This document shows, in pieces, positions 17,999 to 26,552 of a DNA stretch of 64,000 nucleotides. Position 1 is the first letter of the stretch. Every line of letters begins with the position of its first letter. The stretch comes from Betaproteobacteria bacterium. Lineage in GTDB: Bacteria; Pseudomonadota; Gammaproteobacteria; Burkholderiales; Rhodocyclaceae. A program made the position numbers and the translations under genes. The notes under the pieces are model-generated. The model did not search any database. It was not told the DNA's origin and saw nothing but the letters and a program-made list of their open reading frames with translations. The stretch is from assembly GCA_019136545.1 (NCBI GenBank), contig JAGVUA010000075.1, positions 1 through 64,000 on the forward strand, in the 5' to 3' direction.

Positions 17999-19020
17999 TT
18001 CCAGGGACGGTTGTAAGCGCCGAGGGTATGGCTTTGTCCCTCGGATACTTTGTTCAATTCGGCCATCCAGGCCGCCTTGGGCGAAAAGCGTTCACCGTCG
18101 CGCAGGCAGGCGTCGATGGCGTCGCGCCAGATCTTCGTCACCTGTGCGACATAGGCGGGGCTGCGCTGGCGGCCTTCGATCTTGATGGCGCGGATACCCA
18201 TGCGCGCCAGGTCGGGCAACAAGCCGAGCGTGTTGAGGCTGGCCGGCTCCTCGATGGCGTAGTAGGTATCGCTCGCCTCGCCCTCGCCGACCTCGAAGCG
18301 GCCTTTGCAGATGGTCGGATAACCCGCGCGTTCGCCTTCGTCGAAGCGGTCGATCAGAATGCCGTTGAGCCGCGTCTCCATGCCTTGCGGCGTCTGCTCC
18401 CAGCGCACCGCCTTGCCCGGCGAGCAGGCGCCCTGGCAGTTGGGCGACGTGCCGGTGGCGTAGGCCGAAAGCGCGCAGCGGCCCTCGACCATCACGCACA
18501 GGCCGCCGAAGCCGAACACCTCGATCTCGACCGGCGTGTGCTTCACCACCTGCTCGACCTGCGCCAGCGACAGCACGCGCGGCAGCACCGCGCGCTGGAT
18601 GCCGAAGCGCTCGCGATAGAAGTTGATCGCTTCGTAATTGGTCGCCGAGCCCTGCACCGAAAGATGCAGACGCAGATCCGGATGCGCGCGGCGGGCGTAA
18701 TCCATCAGGCCGAGGTCGGCGAGGATGATGGCGTCGACGCCGTAATCGACGGCGCGATCCACTGCCGCCGTCCAGCGCGACCAGTTGTCGCTTTGCGGAT
18801 AGGTGTTGAGCGCGATCAGCACCTTGGCGCCGCGCTCGTGGGCGTAGCGGATGCCCTGCTTGAGACTGGCTTCGTCGAAGTTGAGGCCCGTGAAATTGCG
18901 GGCGTTGGTGTCGTCCTTGAAGCCCGCGTAGACGCAGTTGGCGCCGTTGTCGACGGCTGCCTTGAGCGCCGGCAGACCGCCGGCCGGACAGACCAGCTCG
19001 ATGGAGGGAGTCGCGTTCAT
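17995..19020 (-). CDS. ubiU: Ubiquinone biosynthesis protein UbiU (U32 family, 4Fe-4S)
   Basis: Fe-S protein that with UbiV hydroxylates ubiquinone precursors without oxygen. The ATG at 19020 (MNATPSIELVCPAGGLPALK) gives 341 residues; the upstream extension in frame is non-homologous. Cysteines lie in GGLCVMVEGRC (C-x6-C as in E. coli) and NCQGACSPGKAVRW. First gene of a long overlapping run and directly downstream of a predicted FNR-type promoter. Confidence 0.95.
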   Translation of the reverse strand: MNATPSIELVCPAGGLPALKAAVDNGANCVYAGFKDDTNARNFTGLNFDEASLKQGIRYAHERGAKVLIALNTYPQSDNWSRWTAAVDRAVDYGVDAIILADLGLMDYARRAHPDLRLHLSVQGSATNYEAINFYRERFGIQRAVLPRVLSLAQVEQVVKHTPVEIEVFGFGGLCVMVEGRCALSAYATGTSPNCQGACSPGKAVRWEQTPQGMETRLNGILIDRFDEGERAGYPTICKGRFEVGEGEASDTYYAIEEPASLNTLGLLPDLARMGIRAIKIEGRQRSPAYVAQVTKIWRDAIDACLRDGERFSPKAAWMAELNKVSEGQSHTLGAYNRPWK

Positions 19021-19040
19021 GGGGTATCGGCCTAACGAGG

Positions 19041-19089
19041 GTACCGGACTATACGCATCGGCGCCAGGGGGAGCCTTGACGCAAGTCAA
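19041..19089 (-). promoter_or_regulatory. Predicted class II FNR/ANR-type promoter of ubiU-V-T
   Basis: TTGAC-GCAA-GTCAA (19076-19089) is a perfect 14-bp dyad of the FNR/ANR/DNR type. On the minus strand TATAGT (19053-19048) follows after exactly 22 nt, the gap expected when the dyad is centred at -41.5 and a -10 element lies at -12 to -7. The predicted start is near 19041, 21 nt upstream of the ubiU ATG. UbiU/V/T serve anaerobic ubiquinone synthesis, so oxygen control makes sense. Confidence 0.75.
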
Positions 19090-19143
19090 TGGGCAATTTG
19101 CGCTAATCTTCCCAGCGGGGATGGTCAAGAATGGAGAAGCCGC

Positions 19144-19695
19144 ATGAGCAGGAACACGCAAGTTCGCATCTGGTTCGCGTCGGTGGCGGCGGCTTTGATC
19201 GCGACGGGCACCGTCATCAGTAGGCAGGCCTATGCCGACCCGCCGCCCTGGGCCGGCGGCGAGCGTCCGGCCCAGGGCGACCGCTACGACAGCCGCTACG
19301 ATCGCCACAGTCCGGAATACCGCAGGTACTCGCGCGACCATCCGCCGGGCGGCGACTATCGCTACGGCGGCCCGGCGATCGATTTCCGTTTCGACGATCA
19401 TGCGCGCGGCGTCATCTACGGCTACTACGGCGAGCGGTTTCGCCGGGGCGACTGTCCGCCCGGACTGGCGAGAAAACACAGGGCCTGCGTACCCCTCGGA
19501 CCGGACAGGCTCTGGCAGCGAGGCTATCCTCTGCCGCCAGGCATCGCCTATTACAGCCTGCCGCCGCCGTTGCTCGGGCGGCTAGCGCCGCCCCCGCCGG
19601 GGTATCGTTACGTCCGCATCGGCGCCGACATCCTCCTGATCGCCATCGGCTCGGCGCTGGTCCTCGATGCCATCGAGGATATCGGCCGCTACTGA
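19144..19695 (+). CDS. RcnB/CigR-family periplasmic protein
   Basis: Secreted protein of 183 residues. A signal peptide (IWFASVAAALIATGTVISRQAYA) is followed by a Tyr/Arg/Pro/Gly-rich stretch (~30-80), then the RcnB-like domain: VIYGYYGERFRRGDCPPGLARK and LPPPLLGRLAPPPPGYRYVRIGADILLIAIGSALVLDAI. The end is the usual hydrophobic strand pair of the family. Relatives are linked to nickel/cobalt homeostasis (RcnB) or virulence modulation (CigR). Function here is unknown. Monocistronic; divergent from ubiU. Confidence 0.82.
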   Translation: MSRNTQVRIWFASVAAALIATGTVISRQAYADPPPWAGGERPAQGDRYDSRYDRHSPEYRRYSRDHPPGGDYRYGGPAIDFRFDDHARGVIYGYYGERFRRGDCPPGLARKHRACVPLGPDRLWQRGYPLPPGIAYYSLPPPLLGRLAPPPPGYRYVRIGADILLIAIGSALVLDAIEDIGRY

Positions 19696-19706
19696 AGGCG
19701 GCCCCT

Positions 19707-20777
19707 TCAGCGCACCTTGATCTCGGTCCACATCCGGGACAGGGTGCGGCGCAGCTTCGGGTCGAAGTCGCGCAGCATTTCCAGTCGCTCCAGCGCCTCG
19801 GCGGGCGGGAACATGGCTGGCTCGGCGGCGATTTCGGGCCGGATGTAAGGCGTCGCAGCGGCATTGGTGTTGCCGGCGCCGATGGCGTTTGAAACCTCGG
19901 CGGCATTGTCGCCTTCCAGCATGAAGTCGATGAAGCGGTGCGCCAGGTCCGGCCGGCGGCCGGACTGGTGCAAGACCCAGCTGTCCACGGCGAGCACGGC
20001 GCCTTCCCGCGGCGTCGTGAAGCCGATGGTGAACGGCCGCCCGGCCGCCTTGGCGTCTTCGCGCGCGCGAAACATGTCGTTCGAATAGCCGTGGGCGACC
20101 CAGATGTTGCCGATGGCCAAATCCTTGATGTAGGTGCTGTTGGAAAAAGCGGCCCAGTAGGGCTTGGCGCGCAGGATCAGTCGCTTGGCGGCTTCCCACT
20201 TGGCCGGATCCCGCTCCTGGACCGAGTGGCCGAGGTACTTCATCGCCGCCGCCATCAACTCGCGTTGGCTGTTCAACACGGTGATGCGGCCTTTTATCCT
20301 TTCCAGATATCTGGGCTCGAAAATCAATGCCCAACTGTCGGTCGGCAAGCCTAGCGCCCGCATCTTCTCGACGTTGTAACCGATCAGCGTAATGGTCGTG
20401 GCATAGGGCACGGAGTAGCGGTTGCCGGGATCAAACCAGGTGTCGCGGAATGCCGGCTTGAGGTTGTCGAAGTGCGGTAGCCGGGGCTTGTCGAGCAGCC
20501 GCAAGGCCTTGCGCCGGATCAGCGACTCGACGGCATTGCCGGTGGGCACCAGCAGATCGTAGCCCACCGCACCCGCCTCGAGCTTGGCCAGCATCTCCTC
20601 GTTGTCCGAGTAGTAGTCCTGTTTGACGCGACAGCCGCAATGCCGCTCGAAGCGGCGCAGCGTTTCCTCGGCCAGATAGTTGTTCCAGTTGTAGAGATAG
20701 AGGACATCGTCCGCACGCGCGGACGCGGACGAAAGCAGAAACATGGCCAGCATGAGCGTGGCCCGCGCGAGCGTCAT
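19707..20777 (-). CDS. Polyamine (spermidine/putrescine) ABC transporter substrate-binding protein
   Basis: Periplasmic PotD/PotF-type receptor. The ATG at 20777 gives 356 residues with signal peptide MTLARATLMLAMFLLSSASA; an in-frame TTG at 20792 would add 5 residues. The mature start VLYLYNWNNYLAEETLRRFE and YDLLVPTGNAVESLIRRKALRLLDK are family hallmarks. PotF relatives bind putrescine, PotD spermidine; I cannot decide. The permease and ATPase genes (22996-25793) lie on the same strand but are separated from it by a gene on the other strand. Confidence 0.9.
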   Translation of the reverse strand: MTLARATLMLAMFLLSSASARADDVLYLYNWNNYLAEETLRRFERHCGCRVKQDYYSDNEEMLAKLEAGAVGYDLLVPTGNAVESLIRRKALRLLDKPRLPHFDNLKPAFRDTWFDPGNRYSVPYATTITLIGYNVEKMRALGLPTDSWALIFEPRYLERIKGRITVLNSQRELMAAAMKYLGHSVQERDPAKWEAAKRLILRAKPYWAAFSNSTYIKDLAIGNIWVAHGYSNDMFRAREDAKAAGRPFTIGFTTPREGAVLAVDSWVLHQSGRRPDLAHRFIDFMLEGDNAAEVSNAIGAGNTNAAATPYIRPEIAAEPAMFPPAEALERLEMLRDFDPKLRRTLSRMWTEIKVR

Positions 20778-20835
20778 GACAGGTGGTTTCAACTTGGAAC
20801 TCTCTGATACAATGGAACTTTTTTTGAGTCAAGCC

Positions 20836-22995
20836 ATGAACCAGTACGCGACTGCTATCCGCAAGACAACGCCGGCGGGCTTGCGCACCAAGGCGATTAC
20901 TCTAGCCGTTCTCGCGGCGCTGGCAATGCCCGGCGCGACGTTGGCTCAGGTGTCGTCGGGGCAGGTTGCCGGCAGTCGGCCGGCCGACGTGCCCGGCGTC
21001 ATGGCGGGCGCGGATCTCCAATATACGGGTGGGCTCTCGCAGGTCGGCGTCGGCATCGACCGCGACGCGCGCCTGCACGGGCAGGCCAGCCACGTGTTGA
21101 GCGAGGATCTGTTCTCGGCCTGGATCGCCCAGGGCTGGCTCGGCAACGGGGCCGGCGGCCTGCGACTCGATTACAACTGGATTCCCGAGATCGATGGCAA
21201 GGCCGATGCGGCGATGTCGGTGCGCAAGCTCTTCGCCGCCGTCGACCAGAATCGCGACGACGACCGCAAGCTCACGGTGGGCGCCGGGCTGGAGAACGAG
21301 CGCTGGTTCGGCAGCGTCAGCGCCAGCCACGGTCTGACCGGCAAGCGCTACCTTGGCGGACCGCAGGTGGAGCAGGCGATCGCCACCGTCAGCGGCAGCG
21401 ACAACGGCCGGCTCTACCTCGATACCATTACGACCACCACCGCGACGCGCTACTACCGCCAGGTTTACGACTACGGCCTCGGCGTGCGCGCCGGCACTTT
21501 CCTGCCGGAGGCGCAAATGCGCGTCTCGCTCGGCCTCGACCGCGAATGGGGCGATTTCTCCTCGCGGCAGAACACCGTGTCGCTGGGACTCGAGAAATTC
21601 TTCAGCGGCTCGCCGCACAGCGTCGGCTTGTTGCTCGAGTATTACGACAAGGCGGGCAGGTACGAAAACCGGGGCAGCGGCACGCGCGCGCAGCTGACTT
21701 ATCGCTACAGCTTCGGCGGCAGCGCCCATGCGAGTTCCGCCGGCTGGCGCGAAGCCCGGCTGGTGCGGCGCGTTGAGGAGCCCGGCGCCAGCACCGAGAC
21801 CCGGGAAGTCGCGGACGCCGTGCAGAGTGCGCCGCCCGTCGTCCAGATGCGCAAGGAAATGCGCATCGTCAAGACCACCGCCAGCATGACCAGCGATGCG
21901 TTCTTCGAATTCGACAAGGCCGAACTGACGCCGCTGGCCCGGCGCGAGCTCGATCGGATCGCCGAGATCCTCAAGAACACCGAACGCGCCGGCAACATCC
22001 GGGTCGCCGGCCACACCTGCGACATCGGCAGCGACGCCTACAACCTCAAGCTGTCGCAGCGGCGAGCCAATGCCGTCAAGGTCTACCTGGCGCAGGCCGG
22101 CTTGCCGGCCGACGCTTTCGTGGTCGAAGGTTTTGGCGAACGGAATCCGAAGTACCCGAACACCCGGGAGACGCGCGCGAAGAATCGACGGGTCGATCTC
22201 GAGTTTGTCCAGTATCGCGACAAGCAGGAAGAGGTCGAGGTGCCGGTGACGGTGGCCACCCCGGTGCCGATGAGCAAGCGGCAGACCATCGCGCCCGTCA
22301 CCTGGCGCGAGGAAGTGATCGACCAGGAACCGGCCTGGGTCAGGCGCGCACTGCGTAACACCGTGCCGCACAAGACCACGGTGGATACCTATCGAGGCGC
22401 CGAGATCAGCAAGGCCACCAGTACGTCGCGCACCTGGGTCAACCGCCCGCCCGTCGCGCAGGACGATGCCGTCACCATCGCGCAGGACGCCACGGCGACC
22501 ATCGAAGTGCTCGGCAACGACAGCGATCCCGACGGCAATGCGCTGACCATCGTCGCCGTGGGAACGGCGGCCCACGGTGCGGTGGCGATCGCCGGCAACG
22601 CGCTGCGCTACACGCCCGCCGCCGGTTACCTCGGCACCGACAGCTTCACCTACACGATCGACGACGGCGCCGGCGCGCGGGCAACGGCGACGGTGCGCGT
22701 GACGGTGCAGCACGCCAACCACGCGCCGGTGGCGAACGACGACTACATCGCTGTCGGCTATACGGGCGACTGGCCGCTCAACGTGCTGGCCAACGATACC
22801 GACCCCGATGGCGATGCGCTGAGCATCGTCTCGTTCACGCAGCCGCAGCCCGCCACGGTCGGCACGGTTACGCAGGATGGCAACAAGCTCGTGTTCCATA
22901 GCGCGATGTCGTTCAGGATGGCGACTTTCACCTACACGATCAGCGACGGCCACGGCGGTACTTCGACGGCTACGGTGACGCTGATCGATCCTTGA
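20836..22995 (+). CDS. OmpA-family outer-membrane protein with predicted barrel and two tandem Ig-like (cadherin-like) repeats
   Basis: 719 residues from the ATG at 20836; in-frame starts 15-93 nt upstream would place extra residues before the signal peptide (TKAITLAVLAALAMPGATLA). Residues ~40-300 alternate in a beta-barrel-like way and end RAQLTYRYSFGG. An OmpA/peptidoglycan-binding domain spans ~350-460 (FFEFDKAELTPLARRELDRI, SQRRANAVKVYLAQAG). Two Big_9/VCBS-like repeats follow (PPVAQDDAVTIAQDATATIE; HAPVANDDYIAVGYTGDWPL), each with NDxDPDG calcium-type motifs. Ig-like repeats after an OmpA domain are unusual. Ends one base before the convergent permease gene. Confidence 0.8.
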   Translation: MNQYATAIRKTTPAGLRTKAITLAVLAALAMPGATLAQVSSGQVAGSRPADVPGVMAGADLQYTGGLSQVGVGIDRDARLHGQASHVLSEDLFSAWIAQGWLGNGAGGLRLDYNWIPEIDGKADAAMSVRKLFAAVDQNRDDDRKLTVGAGLENERWFGSVSASHGLTGKRYLGGPQVEQAIATVSGSDNGRLYLDTITTTTATRYYRQVYDYGLGVRAGTFLPEAQMRVSLGLDREWGDFSSRQNTVSLGLEKFFSGSPHSVGLLLEYYDKAGRYENRGSGTRAQLTYRYSFGGSAHASSAGWREARLVRRVEEPGASTETREVADAVQSAPPVVQMRKEMRIVKTTASMTSDAFFEFDKAELTPLARRELDRIAEILKNTERAGNIRVAGHTCDIGSDAYNLKLSQRRANAVKVYLAQAGLPADAFVVEGFGERNPKYPNTRETRAKNRRVDLEFVQYRDKQEEVEVPVTVATPVPMSKRQTIAPVTWREEVIDQEPAWVRRALRNTVPHKTTVDTYRGAEISKATSTSRTWVNRPPVAQDDAVTIAQDATATIEVLGNDSDPDGNALTIVAVGTAAHGAVAIAGNALRYTPAAGYLGTDSFTYTIDDGAGARATATVRVTVQHANHAPVANDDYIAVGYTGDWPLNVLANDTDPDGDALSIVSFTQPQPATVGTVTQDGNKLVFHSAMSFRMATFTYTISDGHGGTSTATVTLIDP

Positions 22996-23772
22996 TCAGC
23001 GAGCCTTCAACACGTCCGGCGCGACGCGGCTGGCGGTCAGCACCAGCGTCAGCGTCAGCGCCATCAGCAGCGTCGACACGGCATTGACCTCCGGCGTCAC
23101 GGCGACCTTGATCATCGAATAGATCTGCAGCGGTAGCGTGGTGACGCCGACGCCGGCGACGAAGAAGGTGATGACGAAGTCGTCGATCGAGAGCGTGAAG
23201 CTCATCAGGAATCCTGCCGCCAGCGCCGGCAGGATCAGCGGCAATGTGACGCGGCGGAAAGTCAGCCATGGCGAGGCGCCGAGGTCGCGCGCCGCCTCGA
23301 AAATGCTCTCGTCCATGCCGGCCAGACGCGCGCGGACGATGACGGCGACGAAGCCGATCGAGAAGGTGATGTGCGCGATCAGGATGGAAACGAAGCCGAG
23401 CGTCAGGTCGAGCACTTGGCGGAAGAACAGCAGCAGCGAGACGCCGAGCAGAATCTCCGGCATCGCCACCGGCGTCAGCACCAGCAGAGGCAGCCAGCGG
23501 AACCTGTAGCGGTGCATGGCCAGACCGGCCATGGTGCCGAGCCCCGTGGCGACGGTCGACGACAGCAGGGCGATGGCGATCGAATTGCCGGCGGCGCGCA
23601 GCATGTCGCCGTCCTCGACCAGCTTCGCGTACCAGCTCGTGGTGAAGCCGACCCACTGGGCGTTGAGCACCGAGTCGTTGAACGAGAACAGCACGACGAC
23701 GGCGAGCGGGATGTAGAGGAAGCCGTAGGCCGCCAGCGACGCGGTCCAGATCCAGAGGGAAGGTTTCTTCAC
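22996..23772 (-). CDS. Polyamine ABC transporter permease (PotC/PotI type)
   Basis: Inner-membrane permease of a type I importer. GTG at 23772, with a GGAGG site 6 nt upstream, gives 258 residues; an ATG at 23808 would add 12 residues read from an intergenic repeat. Six membrane segments are visible. The ATPase-contact (EAA) loop is EAARDLGASPWLTFRRVTLPLILPAL. Bases 23256-23280 inside this loop resemble the dispersed repeat (20 of 25). Confidence 0.88.
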   Translation of the reverse strand: MKKPSLWIWTASLAAYGFLYIPLAVVVLFSFNDSVLNAQWVGFTTSWYAKLVEDGDMLRAAGNSIAIALLSSTVATGLGTMAGLAMHRYRFRWLPLLVLTPVAMPEILLGVSLLLFFRQVLDLTLGFVSILIAHITFSIGFVAVIVRARLAGMDESIFEAARDLGASPWLTFRRVTLPLILPALAAGFLMSFTLSIDDFVITFFVAGVGVTTLPLQIYSMIKVAVTPEVNAVSTLLMALTLTLVLTASRVAPDVLKAR

Positions 23773-23817
23773 GCCGCGCCTCCGCCGGGCCGCCCCAAGG
23801 AGGCGCAAGCCAAGGAC

Positions 23818-23890
23818 CCGGAGCCGCCAGGCGATCTTCCTGGCGGCAAACTTCCGTCACCTTCGCCCGGGCGGGGGTCGGGGGGCGGGT
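23818..23890 (+). repeat. Hairpin-forming intergenic repeat, copy A
   Basis: Starts CCGGAGCCGCCAGG, continues GGCGGCAAACTTCCGTCACC and ends in a G-run after CGCCCGGGCGGGGG. Copy B at 53449-53508 shares the same blocks in the same order. It fills the gap between the two polyamine permease genes. GCCGCCAGG/CCTGGCGGC is a perfect 9-bp inverted repeat. Confidence 0.65.
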
Positions 23891-23893
23891 TCG

Positions 23894-24715
23894 TCATGAC
23901 ACTGCCTCCGTGCCGTGCAGGCCGCGCCGCGCGCCCCAGGCGGCCAGCCCGGCCATCAGCAGCACGGCGACGGTGAGGACGATGGACAGCGCCGAGCCGA
24001 GCGGCCAGTCGCGGTTGTCGAGAAACTGCTCCTTGATCAGGTTGCCGATCAGGATGTCGCCGGTGCCGCCGAGCAGCTCCGGCACGGCGAACATGCCGAG
24101 CACGGGAATGAACACCAGCGCCGCGCCGGAGAAGACGCCCGGCAGCGAGAGCGGAAAGGTGATGCGCCAGAAGCGCGTCCAGGCGCCGGCGCCCAGGTCC
24201 TGCGCTGCTTCGAGCAGCGCCGGGTCGTGCTTCTCCAGATTGGTATAGAGCGGCAGGATCATGAACGGCAGGTGTACATAGACCATGCCGGCGACGACGG
24301 CGACCGGCGTGTAGAGCAGACCCATGGGGCCGAGCAACATGATCCAGGCGTAGATGCGTACCAGGAAATTGCTGGCGAAGGGCAGGATCACCAGCAGCAC
24401 CAGCAGGTCGCGCCGCTGCTTCGGGCTGCGCGCGATCAGCCAGGCGAGCGGATAGGCGATGACGATGCAGGCGAGCGTGGTCAGCGCCGCGACGCCGAAA
24501 GAGCGCAGCAGAATCTCGGCATAGACGAGGTCGGTGGCCAAGAAGCGGTAGGCCTCCCACGAAACGCCGGTCCACGGCGCCAGGCCGCCGAATTCGCCCG
24601 GCTCGCGCACCGAGGCGAAAATCACGATCAGCGCCGGCGCCAGGAAGAAGGCGAGCAGGAACAGCGTCGGCGGCGACGTGACCACCCAGCGGGTGAGTTT
24701 TTCGGCGTTAGTCAC
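23894..24715 (-). CDS. Polyamine ABC transporter permease (PotB/PotH type)
   Basis: Second permease, 273 residues from GTG at 24715, which has a GGAG site; an ATG at 24733 would add 6 residues. Six membrane segments begin with VVTSPPTLFLLAFFLAPALIVIFA. The EAA loop is EAAQDLGAGAWTRFWRITFPLSLPGV. It overlaps the end of the ATPase gene and is followed by the PotC/I-type permease after a repeat-filled gap. Confidence 0.9.
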   Translation of the reverse strand: MTNAEKLTRWVVTSPPTLFLLAFFLAPALIVIFASVREPGEFGGLAPWTGVSWEAYRFLATDLVYAEILLRSFGVAALTTLACIVIAYPLAWLIARSPKQRRDLLVLLVILPFASNFLVRIYAWIMLLGPMGLLYTPVAVVAGMVYVHLPFMILPLYTNLEKHDPALLEAAQDLGAGAWTRFWRITFPLSLPGVFSGAALVFIPVLGMFAVPELLGGTGDILIGNLIKEQFLDNRDWPLGSALSIVLTVAVLLMAGLAAWGARRGLHGTEAVS

Positions 24716-25793
24716 GAAGGAACACTCCGGCATCGTGCCGCCAGCAGACGGCCACCGGATCGCCGACTTCGTGGACCTTGGCGCGGCCCGGCGCGGCGTT
24801 GGCCATCAGCGCTTCCAGCACGAAGCCGTTGGCCAGCTCGATTTTGTACAGCGTCACGTCGCCGACATAGAGCAGTTCCTTGACGCGGCCCTCGAAGCGA
24901 TTCTTCAGGTCGGCCGCTTCCCGCTTGCCGAAGACGCGGATCAGCTCCGGCCGCAGCGCGAAGGCGCCGCGCTCGCCGGCCCGGATCGGACGCGCATCGG
25001 TGGCCTCGATCGGCCCCAGCCCCGGCGCCGAGAGATGCAGCTGCACCTTGCTGGCGCCGGTCACCTCGACGTCGATCAGGTTGATTTTTCCGATGAAATC
25101 GGCGACAAAGCGGTTGCTGGGCTGGGTATAGAGTTTGACCGGTTCGTCGAGCTGCTCGATGCGGCCCGCGCGCATCACGGCGATGCGGTGCGAGAGCGCC
25201 AGCGCCTCCTGCTGCGCGTGGGTGACGAAGACGAAAGTGATGCCGACCTCGCGCTGCAGGGCAATCAGTTCCACCTGCATCTCCTGGCGCAGCTTGGCGT
25301 CGAGCGCGCCCAGCGGCTCATCGAGCAGCAGCAGGCGCGGCTGGTTCACCAGCCCGCGCGCCAGTGCCACGCGCTGCTTTTGGCCGCCCGACAGCTCGTG
25401 CGGAAAGCTCCCGGCCTTGTCGGAAAGATGCACCAGCGCCAGCGCTTCGCCGACACGGCGGCGACTCTCCACGGCTGACTTTCCGGCCATCTCCAGCGGA
25501 AAGGCAACGTTGCCGGCGACCGTCATGTGCGGGAACAGCGCGTAGCTCTGGAACACCGTGTGCAGCGGCCGCTGCTCCGGCGGCACGCCGGCCAGCGACT
25601 GGCCGTCGAGCAGGATATCGCCCTCGTCCGGCGCGTCGAAGCCGGCGATCATGCGCAGGATGGTGGTCTTGCCGCAGCCCGAAGGGCCGAGCAGGGTGAA
25701 GAATTCGCCCGCCTCGATCGACAGCGAAACATCCTTCACCGCTTCGAGGCTGCCGAAGCGGCGGGTGATGTTCTTCAGTTCGAGAAGGGCCAT
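24708..25793 (-). CDS. Polyamine ABC transporter ATP-binding protein (PotA/PotG type)
   Basis: ATPase of the importer, 361 residues. Walker A GPSGCGKTTIL, signature LSGGQKQRVALARGLVN, Walker B LLLLDEPLGALDAKLR. The C-terminal TOBE domain (~280-355; GERGAFALRPELIRVFG) is typical of PotA. First gene of the permease operon; ATG at 25793. MAGKSAVESRRRVGEAL is partly encoded by a copy of the dispersed word (25473-25482). Confidence 0.93.
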   Translation of the reverse strand: MALLELKNITRRFGSLEAVKDVSLSIEAGEFFTLLGPSGCGKTTILRMIAGFDAPDEGDILLDGQSLAGVPPEQRPLHTVFQSYALFPHMTVAGNVAFPLEMAGKSAVESRRRVGEALALVHLSDKAGSFPHELSGGQKQRVALARGLVNQPRLLLLDEPLGALDAKLRQEMQVELIALQREVGITFVFVTHAQQEALALSHRIAVMRAGRIEQLDEPVKLYTQPSNRFVADFIGKINLIDVEVTGASKVQLHLSAPGLGPIEATDARPIRAGERGAFALRPELIRVFGKREAADLKNRFEGRVKELLYVGDVTLYKIELANGFVLEALMANAAPGRAKVHEVGDPVAVCWRHDAGVFLRD

Positions 25794-25836
25794 GCCTTCA
25801 TTATGGCCTGCCCGGCGCGCGGATCAATGCGAAGGA

Positions 25837-25861
25837 GGCGTACTGCGACGGCTGACTTTCG
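25837..25861 (+). repeat. Dispersed 25-bp repeat (GGCTGACTTT core), intergenic copy
   Basis: GGCGTACTGCGAC followed by GGCTGACTTTCG, in the 107-nt gap between the ATPase and PaiB-like genes. Same orientation as the other intergenic copies. Confidence 0.6.
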
Positions 25862-25900
25862 GCGGCAACAGGCAGCAAGCCGCCTGAGCAGAGGACCAGA

Positions 25901-26533
25901 CTAGCCCCGCGCTACAAGATCGGCCACCTGAATATTCCGGTGCGGGTCCGCGCCGGATCGCATTCCAGCGATGACGCCTTCCCGATCCGCGGCATCCTTG
26001 TTCTGGCTCATCTTCCACTTTCCCTCGATTCGATGGATGGGAATCTCGATGCCGATGATGGCCTTCATCTGGCTGGCCACGTAATCTTCCGGCGCATCGC
26101 CGACAGACCATGGCCGTGGCCGCGAGCTTTCATGAAACGCCGTCAGGTCGTCCAGCTGCCTTCGCAGCCAAGCGGCATCCTCGGTCACGGAAGGGCGGCC
26201 CCGCACCTGCACCGTGGCGTAATTCCAGGTCGGAACCGCTTTCTGGGTTTCTGCCTTGCTCGGGTACCACGACGGCGTGACGTATCCCTCCGGCCCTTGA
26301 AACACGATCAGACACTCGGCTTGCCCCGCCAGCGATTGCCAGTGCGGGTTCGCTCTTGCCATATGCGCGCGCAGCACGCCGTGCTCGCCCTCGTCGGCAT
26401 AAAGGAGAAACGGTATGGGCGAAGCTTCGAGGCCATGATCACCCTGCGTGACCAGGAGGCCAAGAGGATGCGTCCGGATCAGGTCATGAAGCCTTTCAGT
26501 CCGGTCTTCCCTGAAGCTGGCGGGAATGTACAT
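25901..26533 (-). CDS. PaiB-like FMN-binding negative transcriptional regulator
   Basis: 210 residues of the split-barrel flavin-binding PaiB family, named from Bacillus PaiB, a repressor of sporulation and protease genes. Motifs: MYIPASFRE, HPLGLLVTQGDHGLEASPIPFLL, GPEGYVTPSWYPSKAETQKAVPTWNYATVQVRG, and DYVASQMKAIIGIEIPIHRIEGKWKMSQNK. No classical DNA-binding domain is seen, so the regulator name should be taken cautiously. Confidence 0.9.
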   Translation of the reverse strand: MYIPASFREDRTERLHDLIRTHPLGLLVTQGDHGLEASPIPFLLYADEGEHGVLRAHMARANPHWQSLAGQAECLIVFQGPEGYVTPSWYPSKAETQKAVPTWNYATVQVRGRPSVTEDAAWLRRQLDDLTAFHESSRPRPWSVGDAPEDYVASQMKAIIGIEIPIHRIEGKWKMSQNKDAADREGVIAGMRSGADPHRNIQVADLVARG

Positions 26534-26552
26534 GGTGGCAACAGCGTGGCGA

